Assembly (NCBI RefSeq): GCF_006124995.1
Contig: NZ_QEWN01000110.1
Location: 1-64,000, forward strand
DNA length: 64,000 nucleotides
Origin: Vibrio sp. Hep-1b-8
Lineage (GTDB): Bacteria; Pseudomonadota; Gammaproteobacteria; Enterobacterales; Vibrionaceae
Direction of reading: 5' to 3'
Below are positions 1-7,561 of this stretch, piece by piece. Position 1 is the stretch's first letter, and every line of letters starts with the position of its first letter. Both the position numbers and the translations under genes were made by a program. The notes beneath the pieces were generated by a model. It ran no database searches and was not told where the DNA came from. It was given only the letters and a program-made list of their open reading frames with translations.

Positions 1-176
1 GTATGTGTTCAGAACCTTGAATGAAGTGCGTGAGCTAACAGAAAACTGGATACGAGAATACAACGAAGAACGTCCCCATGATGCCCTCAACGATATGACA
101 CCATGGGAATATTTAATGAAGAATGAACAAACCGAAACCTCTAATTATGGGCGCAACTAATTAGGGGAGGTTTACA
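1..176 (+). mobile_element. Right end of an IS3-family insertion sequence (left end outside window)
   Basis: The segment holds the last codons of an IS3-type transposase and 16 bases after its stop codon. It ends in ...GGTTTACA at 169-176, so the terminus read inward begins TGTAAACC, fitting the TG...CA ends of IS3 elements. From base 177 the sequence becomes the 5' end of an immunity gene whose intact copies are at 2131 and 1184, which places the IS/host junction at about 176. The other end and the target duplication cannot be seen. Confidence 0.8.
2..160 (+). CDS. IS3-family transposase OrfB, C-terminal fragment (cut by window edge)
   Basis: An open frame enters from the left edge and codes for 52 residues. 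It contains WIREYNEERPHDALNDMTP, the typical end of the DDE integrase domain of IS3-family OrfB proteins (the EYN..RPH.AL..MTP signature). In this family OrfB, usually made as an OrfAB frameshift product, cuts and joins the element ends. The catalytic DDE residues lie upstream, outside the window. The stop is 16 bases from the element end, the usual layout. Assignment to a subgroup (IS407-like is possible) is inference. Confidence 0.8.
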   Translation, partial: YVFRTLNEVRELTENWIREYNEERPHDALNDMTPWEYLMKNEQTETSNYGRN

Positions 177-215
177 TTGTTCCTTAAGGGACTCGATGTC
201 TTGTTTACTATTCAT
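177..215 (-). pseudogene. Third immunity-gene copy, only the first 13 codons left, cut by the IS
   Basis: The minus strand reads MNSKQDIESLKEQ from an ATG at 215-213, identical to the first 13 residues of the two intact immunity proteins starting at 1184 and 2131. The frame is then broken by the insertion sequence. Its ATG overlaps the TGA of an effector-tail fragment in an ATGA, exactly as in the other copies. The rest of this gene may lie beyond the IS, outside the window. Confidence 0.85.
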
Positions 216-388
216 TCGTCGATTCTCACTTCAATAAGACGAGTGCCAAATTCTTTTGGCGCAGGCTCTATGGTTAAATCACCTTGTTTTTTACCTGACG
301 CTATATAGCCCAGTTGTTGATGCTTTGAGGCTTGCCAGTTAAACGGCATGCTAACTAACACTGTGATGGTATCATCCGTGGTGCCGCC
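212..388 (-). pseudogene. Detached 3' end of the VasX-like effector gene (copy 3)
   Basis: About 59 codons match the last residues of the effector at 2128-5382, from a GG(S/T)TDDTITV segment through FGTRLIEVRID to the stop. The last residue is Glu instead of Lys. Similarity stops abruptly at about 388; bases 389-467 up to the stop of the neighbouring immunity gene are unrelated. There is no start codon of its own at the break, so it is a recombination scar rather than a gene. It shares the GGTGCCGCC variant at its far edge with the copy at 1181-1369, unlike the intact effector gene. Confidence 0.85.
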
Positions 389-467
389 GGTAGTCTGGCA
401 ATCGATATGAGAAAAGTAAAACTGATTTAACCTACAAACCTGTTAATAGAGTTCAACTTGCATTCTT

Positions 468-1184
468 CTAGTCTTGAGTAAAAATAGGGTGTTTAAACAT
501 ATCGTTCAATTTTGCTAGTTCCACATACTCGATATCTTTTTGACTCTCTAGGATTAGGGTGATGATTTTTTGTTTTTCTTCTATAGACGAACAGTAAAAA
601 TCTCTACGGCAGCAATACTCGGTGGCGGTATGACTGTCAATTCTAAACATAGTATCTTTCACTACGTTAAATAGAATTGGACTATCAGAGAAGAAGATTT
701 CGTGTTTTAGTACCGTTGGCTGAAAATTGGTCATCCCAAATGACATCAGTGCAAATGCCCCTGCACCCACTAAGGCTAACGGGCCAAGTAGCAAAACCGC
801 AATAACACACACCACAATTCCCACCCAAGCAAAACCGCGCACGATTTTATACGCCACCTCTGGGATCATATCTTGCTCCGTGTAATGAATACCCCGTGAG
901 GTTAAGTGATAACAACGGTGCTTATCCGGGGAAAAAAGGTATCTTGAGACCAATACCATCATAGTCATAAATGCCAAAAGTCCCCAAAAAGCAATTGAGT
1001 CCATAGTTAGCTTATCGAAAACAAACCAAAAAAAACCAAATAATAAACAACCCACAAACATCGGTATCAACCAATTCACTAGATTCTCGTGTTTTAAACC
1101 AGCACCTTTACACTCCCAAGAATACGTTACCTCAGCGTTATAAAGTTGCTCTTTAAGGGACTCGATATCTTGTTTACTATTCAT
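468..1184 (-). CDS. Second (orphan) T6SS immunity protein, TsiV2-like membrane protein
   Basis: The 238-residue protein is a paralogue of the immunity protein at 1391-2131. Hydrophobic segments lie at about 37-60 and 65-85, and a long hydrophobic stretch at about 118-150, pointing to an inner-membrane protein. The N-terminal 19 residues and a central block (RCYHLTSRGIHYTEQ... to SFGMTNF) are almost identical to the neighbour; residues ~20-90 and the last ~80 differ strongly. In the VasX/TsiV2 family the immunity protein guards against pore formation by VasX. This copy has no complete effector of its own, so it probably protects against another allele; that is inference. Its ATG overlaps the TGA of an effector-tail fragment. 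Confidence 0.75.
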   Translation of the reverse strand: MNSKQDIESLKEQLYNAEVTYSWECKGAGLKHENLVNWLIPMFVGCLLFGFFWFVFDKLTMDSIAFWGLLAFMTMMVLVSRYLFSPDKHRCYHLTSRGIHYTEQDMIPEVAYKIVRGFAWVGIVVCVIAVLLLGPLALVGAGAFALMSFGMTNFQPTVLKHEIFFSDSPILFNVVKDTMFRIDSHTATEYCCRRDFYCSSIEEKQKIITLILESQKDIEYVELAKLNDMFKHPIFTQD

Positions 1185-1369
1185 TTGTCGATTCTCACTT
1201 CAATAAGACGAGTGCCAAATTCTTTTGGCGCAGGCTCTACGGTTAAATCACCTTGTTTTTTACCTGACGCTACATAGCCCAGTTGTTGACGTTTTGAGGC
1301 TTGCCAGCTAAACGGCATGCTAACCAGTACCGTGATGGTATCATCCGTGGTGCCGCCCAAATTTAATCA
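1181..1369 (-). pseudogene. Detached 3' end of the VasX-like effector gene (copy 2)
   Basis: About 62 codons match effector residues ~1024-1084, with a few substitutions (PFSWQASKRQQ for PFNWQASKHQQ, for example). The frame meets a TGA immediately upstream of the similarity and has no start at the break. It ends in the same ATGA overlap with the next immunity gene as the intact effector. It is best read as what remained after recombination within the effector gene's conserved 3' end. Confidence 0.85.
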
Positions 1370-1390
1370 CTCTGTGAGAAAGCGAGAAAG

Positions 1391-2131
1391 TTACTCTGTA
1401 GCACTCTCTTCATCTTGCTGATAAATCGGGTGCTTATACTTATCATTCAGCTTTTTTATTTCGACTATTTCAATTTCAGGGAAAGCCGACTGTAGATGAG
1501 AAAGTAACGCTGTTTTTTGATCAAGCGTCGAAATAAAAACAGTCCCTATATAGTCTAATGTTTCTCGATTAGGGCTTCCAAATGACACCACTGAGTCATG
1601 AGTTAGATTAAACACGACACTGCGATCATCTATAAGCACATAAGACTTATCAACGGTTGGTTTAAAATTGGTCATCCCAAATGACATCAGTGCAAAGGCC
1701 CCCGCACCCACTAAGGCTAACGGGCCAAGTAACAAAACCGCAATAACACACACCGCAATCCCCACCCAAGCAAAACCGCGCACGATTTTATACGCCACCT
1801 CTGGGATCATATCTTGCTCTGTGTAATGAATACCCCGTGAGGTTAAGTGATAACAGCGGAGCTTATCGGGTAAATACAAATATCTTGAGGCCAGCATCAT
1901 CATTGTTGTGAGGGCAAAAAGCCCCCAAAAAGCGAGTGAGTCCACTGTTAGCCCATCGAGAACAAACCAAAAAAAGCCGAACAATGAATAACAGGTTAAT
2001 ATCGACGTTCCCCAATTTATTAAATGGCCGTGTTTGCCAATTATCGATGACCCTTTGTGTTCCCAAGAATACGCTACCTCAGCGTTGTAAAGTTGTTCCT
2101 TAAGGGACTCGATATCTTGTTTACTATTCAT
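1391..2131 (-). CDS. Cognate T6SS immunity protein of the VasX-like effector (TsiV2-like)
   Basis: The 246-residue membrane protein is encoded directly after the effector, its ATG overlapping the effector's TGA (ATGA, 2131-2128), which suggests translational coupling. Hydrophobic segments lie at about 40-62 and 67-88, with a longer stretch at about 120-152, followed by a soluble C-terminal region. Size, topology and position match TsiV2 (VCA0021), which in V. cholerae follows vasX and blocks its toxicity. The assignment rests on position and architecture rather than a computed alignment. A 60-codon scar of the effector gene and the second immunity gene follow downstream. Confidence 0.8.
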   Translation of the reverse strand: MNSKQDIESLKEQLYNAEVAYSWEHKGSSIIGKHGHLINWGTSILTCYSLFGFFWFVLDGLTVDSLAFWGLFALTTMMMLASRYLYLPDKLRCYHLTSRGIHYTEQDMIPEVAYKIVRGFAWVGIAVCVIAVLLLGPLALVGAGAFALMSFGMTNFKPTVDKSYVLIDDRSVVFNLTHDSVVSFGSPNRETLDYIGTVFISTLDQKTALLSHLQSAFPEIEIVEIKKLNDKYKHPIYQQDEESATE

Positions 2132-5100
2132 TTGTCGATTCTCACTTCAATAAGACGAGTGCCAAATTCTTTTGGCGCAGGCTCTACGGTTAAATCACCT
2201 TGTTTTTTACCTGACGCTATATAGCCCAGTTGTTGATGTTTTGAGGCTTGCCAGTTAAACGGCATGCTAACCAGTACCGTGATGGTATCATCCGTACTAC
2301 CACCCAAATCTAATCGATAGGTGACGGGGCTACCTTCTTCTTTTTTTTGGCTCCATGTGCCGTTCTGCTCATTAAGCATAACAGCTGGCTTCGCCTCAGT
2401 AGGGCCATAGCTATAAACTTGTTTGGGCTTACGCGTTATTTGTAAGCCAATTCGTTGGCCTATGGTAAATGCAGGCAAGGTCAACTCCAATTGCCATTGG
2501 TTGGTGCCAGTGTCCATCCATTGGGAAGGTTTTCGGTTAGGGACTGAGTTAAGCTGAACCTGAGGCTTATGAATAATGTGTTCTAAGTGAGTTAACTCCT
2601 CGATAGGCTTCCATTGCTTCGTTTGTTTGCCCCATATGGAGTGAAGCAGCCATTTCTCAAGTTCAGAGCGTTTAAAGACATTAATGATGACAACACCAAT
2701 CAGATAAACAATACCAGCAACCGTCAACGTGATCAGCATCCAAGGGGCGATAATAGCTCCAATACTGGTAGTGCCGAATCGACTCAGTATATTGGCTCTA
2801 AATTGGAGTAGAAAGACTAAAGATTGAGCAAAGGTGGATACCCCTTTTAACCCATAGCCCAACCGTTCCATTGGAGAGTTACTAGAATCCCAAGCTTTTT
2901 CACCACTTTCCCATGTTTCGAACCCTGTGGCAATCAAGCCAAACAAAGAGACCGCCGCCGTCGTTTTCGCAAAGGTTTTGAGCATTGCCAATTTTGAAGC
3001 ATTGCTATTTTTTATTGCTTCATTTAAGGTTTCACCAAGTAGCTTAGAATCCTTAGCAAGAATTTCCCATTTCGCATCTCGCCACACAGCGGCAACAGCA
3101 GAGACCGCATAACCTGTCGCATAGGTCGCTTCTCTAATTGCAGGGTTAGTCCACAAGCTACTACTTGGGTGTTGCGCAGCTTTATGGCGGATGTCTTGCA
3201 GAACAACCGACACGTTCCAAAGGTTTAGGATGGCGACGACGCCCCCCATTTTACCCAATTTGTCCCATGATGCTTGAGTGAGCTGCTTACCTTGTTGCCA
3301 ACTGCGTTCTACTGCATCGTTAAGCATTTGCTTGGCGGTGTTATTGACCGCTTCATGCTTAAGCATCACCATCATTGGCAACTCACTACTCAACAACTTC
3401 TGCATTTTCTTCTGAGCGCTTTGCATGTTCTTTAACTGGTTGTTTGCTGGCGTTACCTCACCCGATTCCAGCAGGCTAACACGACGAACAATTTCTGATT
3501 CTGTACGGAGTTTTTGTTGCCATGCCGCAATTTGTGCTGGATAGTCAGGATTATGAACCACGATAGCTTCTGGGTTCACGATGGCCTCTAAGATAACTAG
3601 CCGCAAGTTGCTGACTAAACCTTCCGGTGTTGCGGTGGTATTCATCTGGCTAGGGAACAGCAAGTTCGAAGTGGCTCGCCAACTCTCTTGGGCCACCCCT
3701 GAGACGGCTTTTTGAAGTGCAATAAAACTAAGCTGAACTGGCTCTGCTAATGCCTTAAACCACGCTTTATCATGCATGCGCACATCACCAGTGAACGCGC
3801 CCCAGTTAGCAATCGCACTAGAAAAGGCAACCATATCGCTAGCATTCTCGATGGAGAGTAGGCCTGGCTTAAGTTCATCAACGTAAGCGTTCAGCGCTTG
3901 CCAGTTTTCTAACTTAAAACCGAGAGAAGCTAGAGCGAAAAGCGTTTTGGGCGAATCCAGTGAAAGCGCCTGTTTCAACTGCTCATTCGCTTGTTCGGTA
4001 TTTACCGCTTGTTTTACCACCGCTAAGTACTGGCTGGTTAAGCTAAGGAGATAAGTAAGGTGAGTCTCGTCTTGATTATCGAGACCAAAAACCAGTGGGT
4101 CAGTCCCCAATTGCTCAAATACGGTCATAAAATCTTGATAAAGCACATCGATACGCTCATCTAGACCTTTAATCTGAGTGTAATACTGAGTAAGGAAAGC
4201 ATCGAGTTCACTCCAGTTGACTTCGTCACTAAACACCGTATTGCGCTGCCAACTTTCTCGTTGCGCGGCAGTCGGAGTGAAGCGATACGTCTGTTTTAGC
4301 TCAGCAAGCTTCTCAATCGCTTGTTCTTGAAGTGGAGTAAACGGGGCGTTGCCGACATTCGGGTTAGCTTCAAGGGCGGTACGCTCTTTATCTGCCAGAG
4401 ATTGAGTGGCGACATATTCAGTAAGTTGACGTTCAAACTCCATCACCTTGATTGGGTCATCTCTAACCTGCACCGGTAACTCATCATGTTCTACTCTTAT
4501 CCGCCCCAGTGTTCGAGTCAGTTCGGCCATTTGTAGCTTGTGAAGATTGTCTTCATCTTGGTGGGCTGTGCTGCGCGCCGCAACCTGTTTGGAAAGAGGT
4601 AAGAACAAGTCGCTCACATCCGCTAGAGGGTCATCGAGGGCAATAAACATCCCGCAATCTTGGGCGGGCAAGTCAGCTCGATAATCTAAGTCCCAACACC
4701 CAGCCTTGTCTGCCACATGTTTGAAGTCATCAACTCCGCCTTCAATGGGTGTTAATGGTGTACAGGTCGTATCAAACACACCTGTCGGTGCTCCATCGGT
4801 GCCAACATCCGCCACATACTTGCCAAGCTGAGACGAAAGGCCCGCATGGGGGTGACTCTGTGTTGAATGGAACTGTTGCAAATTTACCTTACGCATCCAT
4901 GTCGAACGATGGGATAGGTTAGAACGCATATGCTCACACAGTCGCCATGTCCAGCGTTGATGGGCAAATGTCATATAGAGTGTATTTTTCGCCGGGTAGA
5001 CCAAGCAGCTTTTCGTTTCGCCTTTGCTGCCACGCTCATTCGCAGGTTTATCCGCTTCATCGTTTGACCAGTCAATTTTGGTAAACTTATACCCTTTCAC

Positions 5101-5382
5101 CTGATACTCATCAAAAGTCTTATCCGTCTCGTCATAGACATACAACCAACCATCACGTAATTGCCTCAACGTATATTGACGCTGCTTTGGGGCAAATCGA
5201 CCTTGCCACTGGGTATCGGTGGTAGGCAGTGGGTGAAGTGGTTGGCCTTGTTCATTCATATCATCCAAGGCGTAACGGACAGGGATGATACCTACATCAT
5301 TACGCCGAAAAGGGCATAAGCCAACCCCACTTTTTGCATTGCGGGTGGACGCGCATTTAGCGGCTTTATTGGGGGTGCTCAT
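2128..5382 (-). CDS. vasX: VasX-like T6SS effector with MIX motif, pore-forming type
   Basis: The 1084-residue protein equals V. cholerae VasX (VCA0020) in length and context. Near the N-terminus LRDGWLYVY (residues 75-83) fits the MIX motif hRxGhhYhh, a marker of T6SS effectors. The middle is helical and charged. The C-terminal third has hydrophobic segments at about 805-825, 850-866 and 873-903, consistent with the colicin-like membrane activity known for VasX, then a ~180-residue soluble tail. It lies 2 bases after the DUF4123 chaperone gene and overlaps its immunity gene by 4 bases. The last 60 codons are repeated twice downstream. No vgrG is nearby, so the delivering tip must be encoded elsewhere. 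Whether it kills the same prey as VasX is unknown. Confidence 0.85.
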   Translation of the reverse strand: MSTPNKAAKCASTRNAKSGVGLCPFRRNDVGIIPVRYALDDMNEQGQPLHPLPTTDTQWQGRFAPKQRQYTLRQLRDGWLYVYDETDKTFDEYQVKGYKFTKIDWSNDEADKPANERGSKGETKSCLVYPAKNTLYMTFAHQRWTWRLCEHMRSNLSHRSTWMRKVNLQQFHSTQSHPHAGLSSQLGKYVADVGTDGAPTGVFDTTCTPLTPIEGGVDDFKHVADKAGCWDLDYRADLPAQDCGMFIALDDPLADVSDLFLPLSKQVAARSTAHQDEDNLHKLQMAELTRTLGRIRVEHDELPVQVRDDPIKVMEFERQLTEYVATQSLADKERTALEANPNVGNAPFTPLQEQAIEKLAELKQTYRFTPTAAQRESWQRNTVFSDEVNWSELDAFLTQYYTQIKGLDERIDVLYQDFMTVFEQLGTDPLVFGLDNQDETHLTYLLSLTSQYLAVVKQAVNTEQANEQLKQALSLDSPKTLFALASLGFKLENWQALNAYVDELKPGLLSIENASDMVAFSSAIANWGAFTGDVRMHDKAWFKALAEPVQLSFIALQKAVSGVAQESWRATSNLLFPSQMNTTATPEGLVSNLRLVILEAIVNPEAIVVHNPDYPAQIAAWQQKLRTESEIVRRVSLLESGEVTPANNQLKNMQSAQKKMQKLLSSELPMMVMLKHEAVNNTAKQMLNDAVERSWQQGKQLTQASWDKLGKMGGVVAILNLWNVSVVLQDIRHKAAQHPSSSLWTNPAIREATYATGYAVSAVAAVWRDAKWEILAKDSKLLGETLNEAIKNSNASKLAMLKTFAKTTAAVSLFGLIATGFETWESGEKAWDSSNSPMERLGYGLKGVSTFAQSLVFLLQFRANILSRFGTTSIGAIIAPWMLITLTVAGIVYLIGVVIINVFKRSELEKWLLHSIWGKQTKQWKPIEELTHLEHIIHKPQVQLNSVPNRKPSQWMDTGTNQWQLELTLPAFTIGQRIGLQITRKPKQVYSYGPTEAKPAVMLNEQNGTWSQKKEEGSPVTYRLDLGGSTDDTITVLVSMPFNWQASKHQQLGYIASGKKQGDLTVEPAPKEFGTRLIEVRIDK

Positions 5383-5384
5383 GG

Positions 5385-6227
5385 TTAGTTCTCCCTTGAT
5401 TGGTTGGCAATTTGCTCAGCTAAACTCGCCGCTTGTACAATACGTTGTGATGAGGTGTGTGATGACGGTTGTTCAATAAGTTGAGTGAGATTTGGGTAGG
5501 TATTCTTTAGCAACGCCTGTTCGCCTACATAACCGAGAATATTGAAGTAATAGAGTAAGTCTTGCTCTGTCTCAAAACCTTTGGCGTAAGCGGTATCCAT
5601 TTGGCTACAAACCCAGTTTCTTAAGTCGTGAATCTGCTGACAACGCTCAGGAAACCAACGCTGCATGTGAGCAATCAATGTATTGGGCAGTGAATTTTGC
5701 CATGGGATGAGCGAGAGTCTTCGCCACTGCTCGTCAGTAATTTTTAGAGGTTGATGATGTATTTCAGGGGGGATAACAAAAGGATTTTCCAGCCTTTGCC
5801 ACTGCCCTGCTTGGTGAATCCAAGCTTTGTTCATCGGTTGCCATAACATGGCACATTGAGTATCCAATAAAACATAGGCTGCATGGCTGTCAGCAAAACG
5901 AAAAAATCCGGGATTACCACTTGGCATTTCAACCATAATTAGTCGCCGTAAAGCTTTCGCTGCATCACTTAATGATAAATCTGAAGAGAAAAAGTATCCC
6001 CATTGAAACTGGTTGAGGTCAAAAAACCAGTGTTGAACCTCTGGGGTCGCTTTCACTAGCCTCGGAGAAACACTCAATAGCTGATTATAAGGGGGATACA
6101 AAAAAATCGGTTCTTGTTCCATTACCCCAGGTAGCTGATAAAGCTGCCTTTCTAGGTCAGGAATGCAAGCACCTTCCACCAAAAGAAATAGTTGCTCTGA
6201 TTTTGACAATTCAAATGATGGATTCAT
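5385..6227 (-). CDS. vasW: DUF4123 T6SS chaperone/adaptor, VasW-like
   Basis: The 280-residue soluble protein opens with a DUF4123-type domain (about residues 10-130: LFLLVEGACIPDLERQLYQL, then WFFDLNQFQWGYFFSS and LRRLIMVEMPSGNPGFFRF). DUF4123 proteins (Tap/Tec) load a cargo effector onto VgrG. In V. cholerae VasW is encoded just before VasX and is needed for its delivery. Here the stop lies 2 bases before the effector ATG, and the effector's ribosome site (AAGGGAG) sits inside the end of this gene. No vgrG or hcp precedes it, unlike the V. cholerae cluster. Confidence 0.85.
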   Translation of the reverse strand: MNPSFELSKSEQLFLLVEGACIPDLERQLYQLPGVMEQEPIFLYPPYNQLLSVSPRLVKATPEVQHWFFDLNQFQWGYFFSSDLSLSDAAKALRRLIMVEMPSGNPGFFRFADSHAAYVLLDTQCAMLWQPMNKAWIHQAGQWQRLENPFVIPPEIHHQPLKITDEQWRRLSLIPWQNSLPNTLIAHMQRWFPERCQQIHDLRNWVCSQMDTAYAKGFETEQDLLYYFNILGYVGEQALLKNTYPNLTQLIEQPSSHTSSQRIVQAASLAEQIANQSREN

Positions 6228-6334
6228 TGCGTATTACTCTGGCTGACGTAGATAATATCTTCTGTATTAAACCGAGAATAACGACCGCTCAATAAGCAAG
6301 CAATGGCACAATGAAAAATTACTCATTTTCTGAC

Positions 6335-6559
6335 TTAAAAAGAAAAACTAGGCAAAAAATGTCGAAGTAAGATCACTTTTTCTCTATCTATGCGAGCGAG
6401 AGAAGATTTGAGCCGTTCTTGAACCATTTCCAATGCCACTTTTTCAGGAGGTCGAGAAATTGCTTTTCTTAATTGGCAATGAATCGTATTTGGACACAAA
6501 TTAGTTAGTGCAATAGCACTAAAGTTATCCGAATAGATAAGAAAAAGTATCTTGAAACC
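6335..6559 (-). pseudogene. Eroded open reading frame between the T6SS module and the DUF2971 gene
   Basis: The 343-base gap 6228-6570 holds one minus-strand frame open for about 75 codons with no convincing start; the first ATG comes only in its second half. The encoded stretch includes CPNTIHCQLRKAISRPP and EKVALEMVQERLKSSLARID, which has a coding-like, amphipathic character. I do not recognise the family. It could be the 3' end of a lost gene, such as an earlier neighbour of the effector module, or chance. The rest of the gap shows no clear promoter or terminator. Confidence 0.3.
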
Positions 6560-6570
6560 TTACAAGCTCG

Positions 6571-7395
6571 CTAACTGTACTGTTCCAAACGCTGAGCCTC
6601 AAGTTTCCAAGACCTAACATCTGTACGACAGCCGTTTACCTCAATGCCTAGGTTAGCCCAACCTTGCAACGTGGCTTGGAACTCTTCATGTGAGAAGTTT
6701 TTAAAGTGCGAAACTTGTTTATAAGCGTGGCGACCAATATAAACTTTAACGAACGATTCTTGCGGAACACTTAAACAAGGAATTGTACGCCCTTCACCCT
6801 CGATTAAAATTTGATTCCAATTTCCTGAATGGTTTGAAAACTCAGCGGGTCTTCGCTTACTTACAAAATTTCCGTTTGAGTCAGTGATGTCTTTTACAAC
6901 CCTAACCTCCTCTTCGTAACCCCATTCTAAGGATTTATGCAAAAACGCACGAGACAACAAATTATACGAATGAGGCTCAAAATGGGATAAAGCTAAATTT
7001 TCAGCCAAAATGTCCATATTCACAGGATGGAACGGCTTTGTTGCTGAGTATATTACATCCCCAAAACTCACTGGAATTGAGGATGTATCAGGATCGGTTA
7101 AACCCGCTTTTTCACAGTCAATACCAATCACAACTCCCGTATGCGATTGACCATAATGCGCCCACATTAAAGAGTTTAACGGCTGTCTTGTTAACGACAA
7201 GACACCAAATTTAGCTGACAAACGTTCTTTAATTGCATTCACAACCAAATTGTCTGTCATACCATGATTATCCAATGCGCAAATTGATGTACCCTCAAAG
7301 GGATCATTTAGGTCTAAAACACGGCTGAAACCTAAGGTTGACGACTCAATCATGGAGATTGCAGCCTGAAAGCCTACATATTTGTATAAGATCAT
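6571..7395 (-). CDS. DUF2971 family protein of unknown function
   Basis: The 274-residue soluble protein begins MILYKYVGFQAAISMIESSTLGFSRVLDLNDPFEG. The pattern of a Tyr-Lys-Tyr start followed by F...LNDPFEG is typical of DUF2971. MWAHYGQSHTGVVIGID (around residues 78-94) and EEVRVVKD (around 166-173) are further conserved-looking blocks. The family has no firm function but turns up often in accessory and mobile regions. It is transcribed divergently from the membrane protein at 7562, with 166 bases between. Base composition is AT-rich compared with the core genes to the right. Confidence 0.7.
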   Translation of the reverse strand: MILYKYVGFQAAISMIESSTLGFSRVLDLNDPFEGTSICALDNHGMTDNLVVNAIKERLSAKFGVLSLTRQPLNSLMWAHYGQSHTGVVIGIDCEKAGLTDPDTSSIPVSFGDVIYSATKPFHPVNMDILAENLALSHFEPHSYNLLSRAFLHKSLEWGYEEEVRVVKDITDSNGNFVSKRRPAEFSNHSGNWNQILIEGEGRTIPCLSVPQESFVKVYIGRHAYKQVSHFKNFSHEEFQATLQGWANLGIEVNGCRTDVRSWKLEAQRLEQYS

Positions 7396-7561
7396 TTACT
7401 ACCTCTGAACTTCAATACAGTTAACGCTTATTAGCCGACTCACAGCTGTTTTCTTCCCTCTATGATGCAATCATTTTTATACCAGTTCAATTAACAATCC
7501 AATAAGTAATTGATAATGCGGTATAATACGCTACTTCTCTGCTTAGACGGATACAATACAA

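Larger units (their letters stand above)
177..2314 (-). repeat. Array of three effector-tail + immunity-gene units
   Basis: Three direct units lie head to tail on the minus strand, each made of the last ~180-190 bases of the effector gene followed by an immunity gene. Unit 1 (2314 to 1391) is attached to the full effector. Unit 2 runs from 1369 to 468. Unit 3 runs from 388 to 177, where the IS cuts it. The effector-tail segments, the first ~19 immunity codons and a central ~190-base block are nearly identical between units, while other parts of the immunity genes have diverged strongly. Confidence 0.85.
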
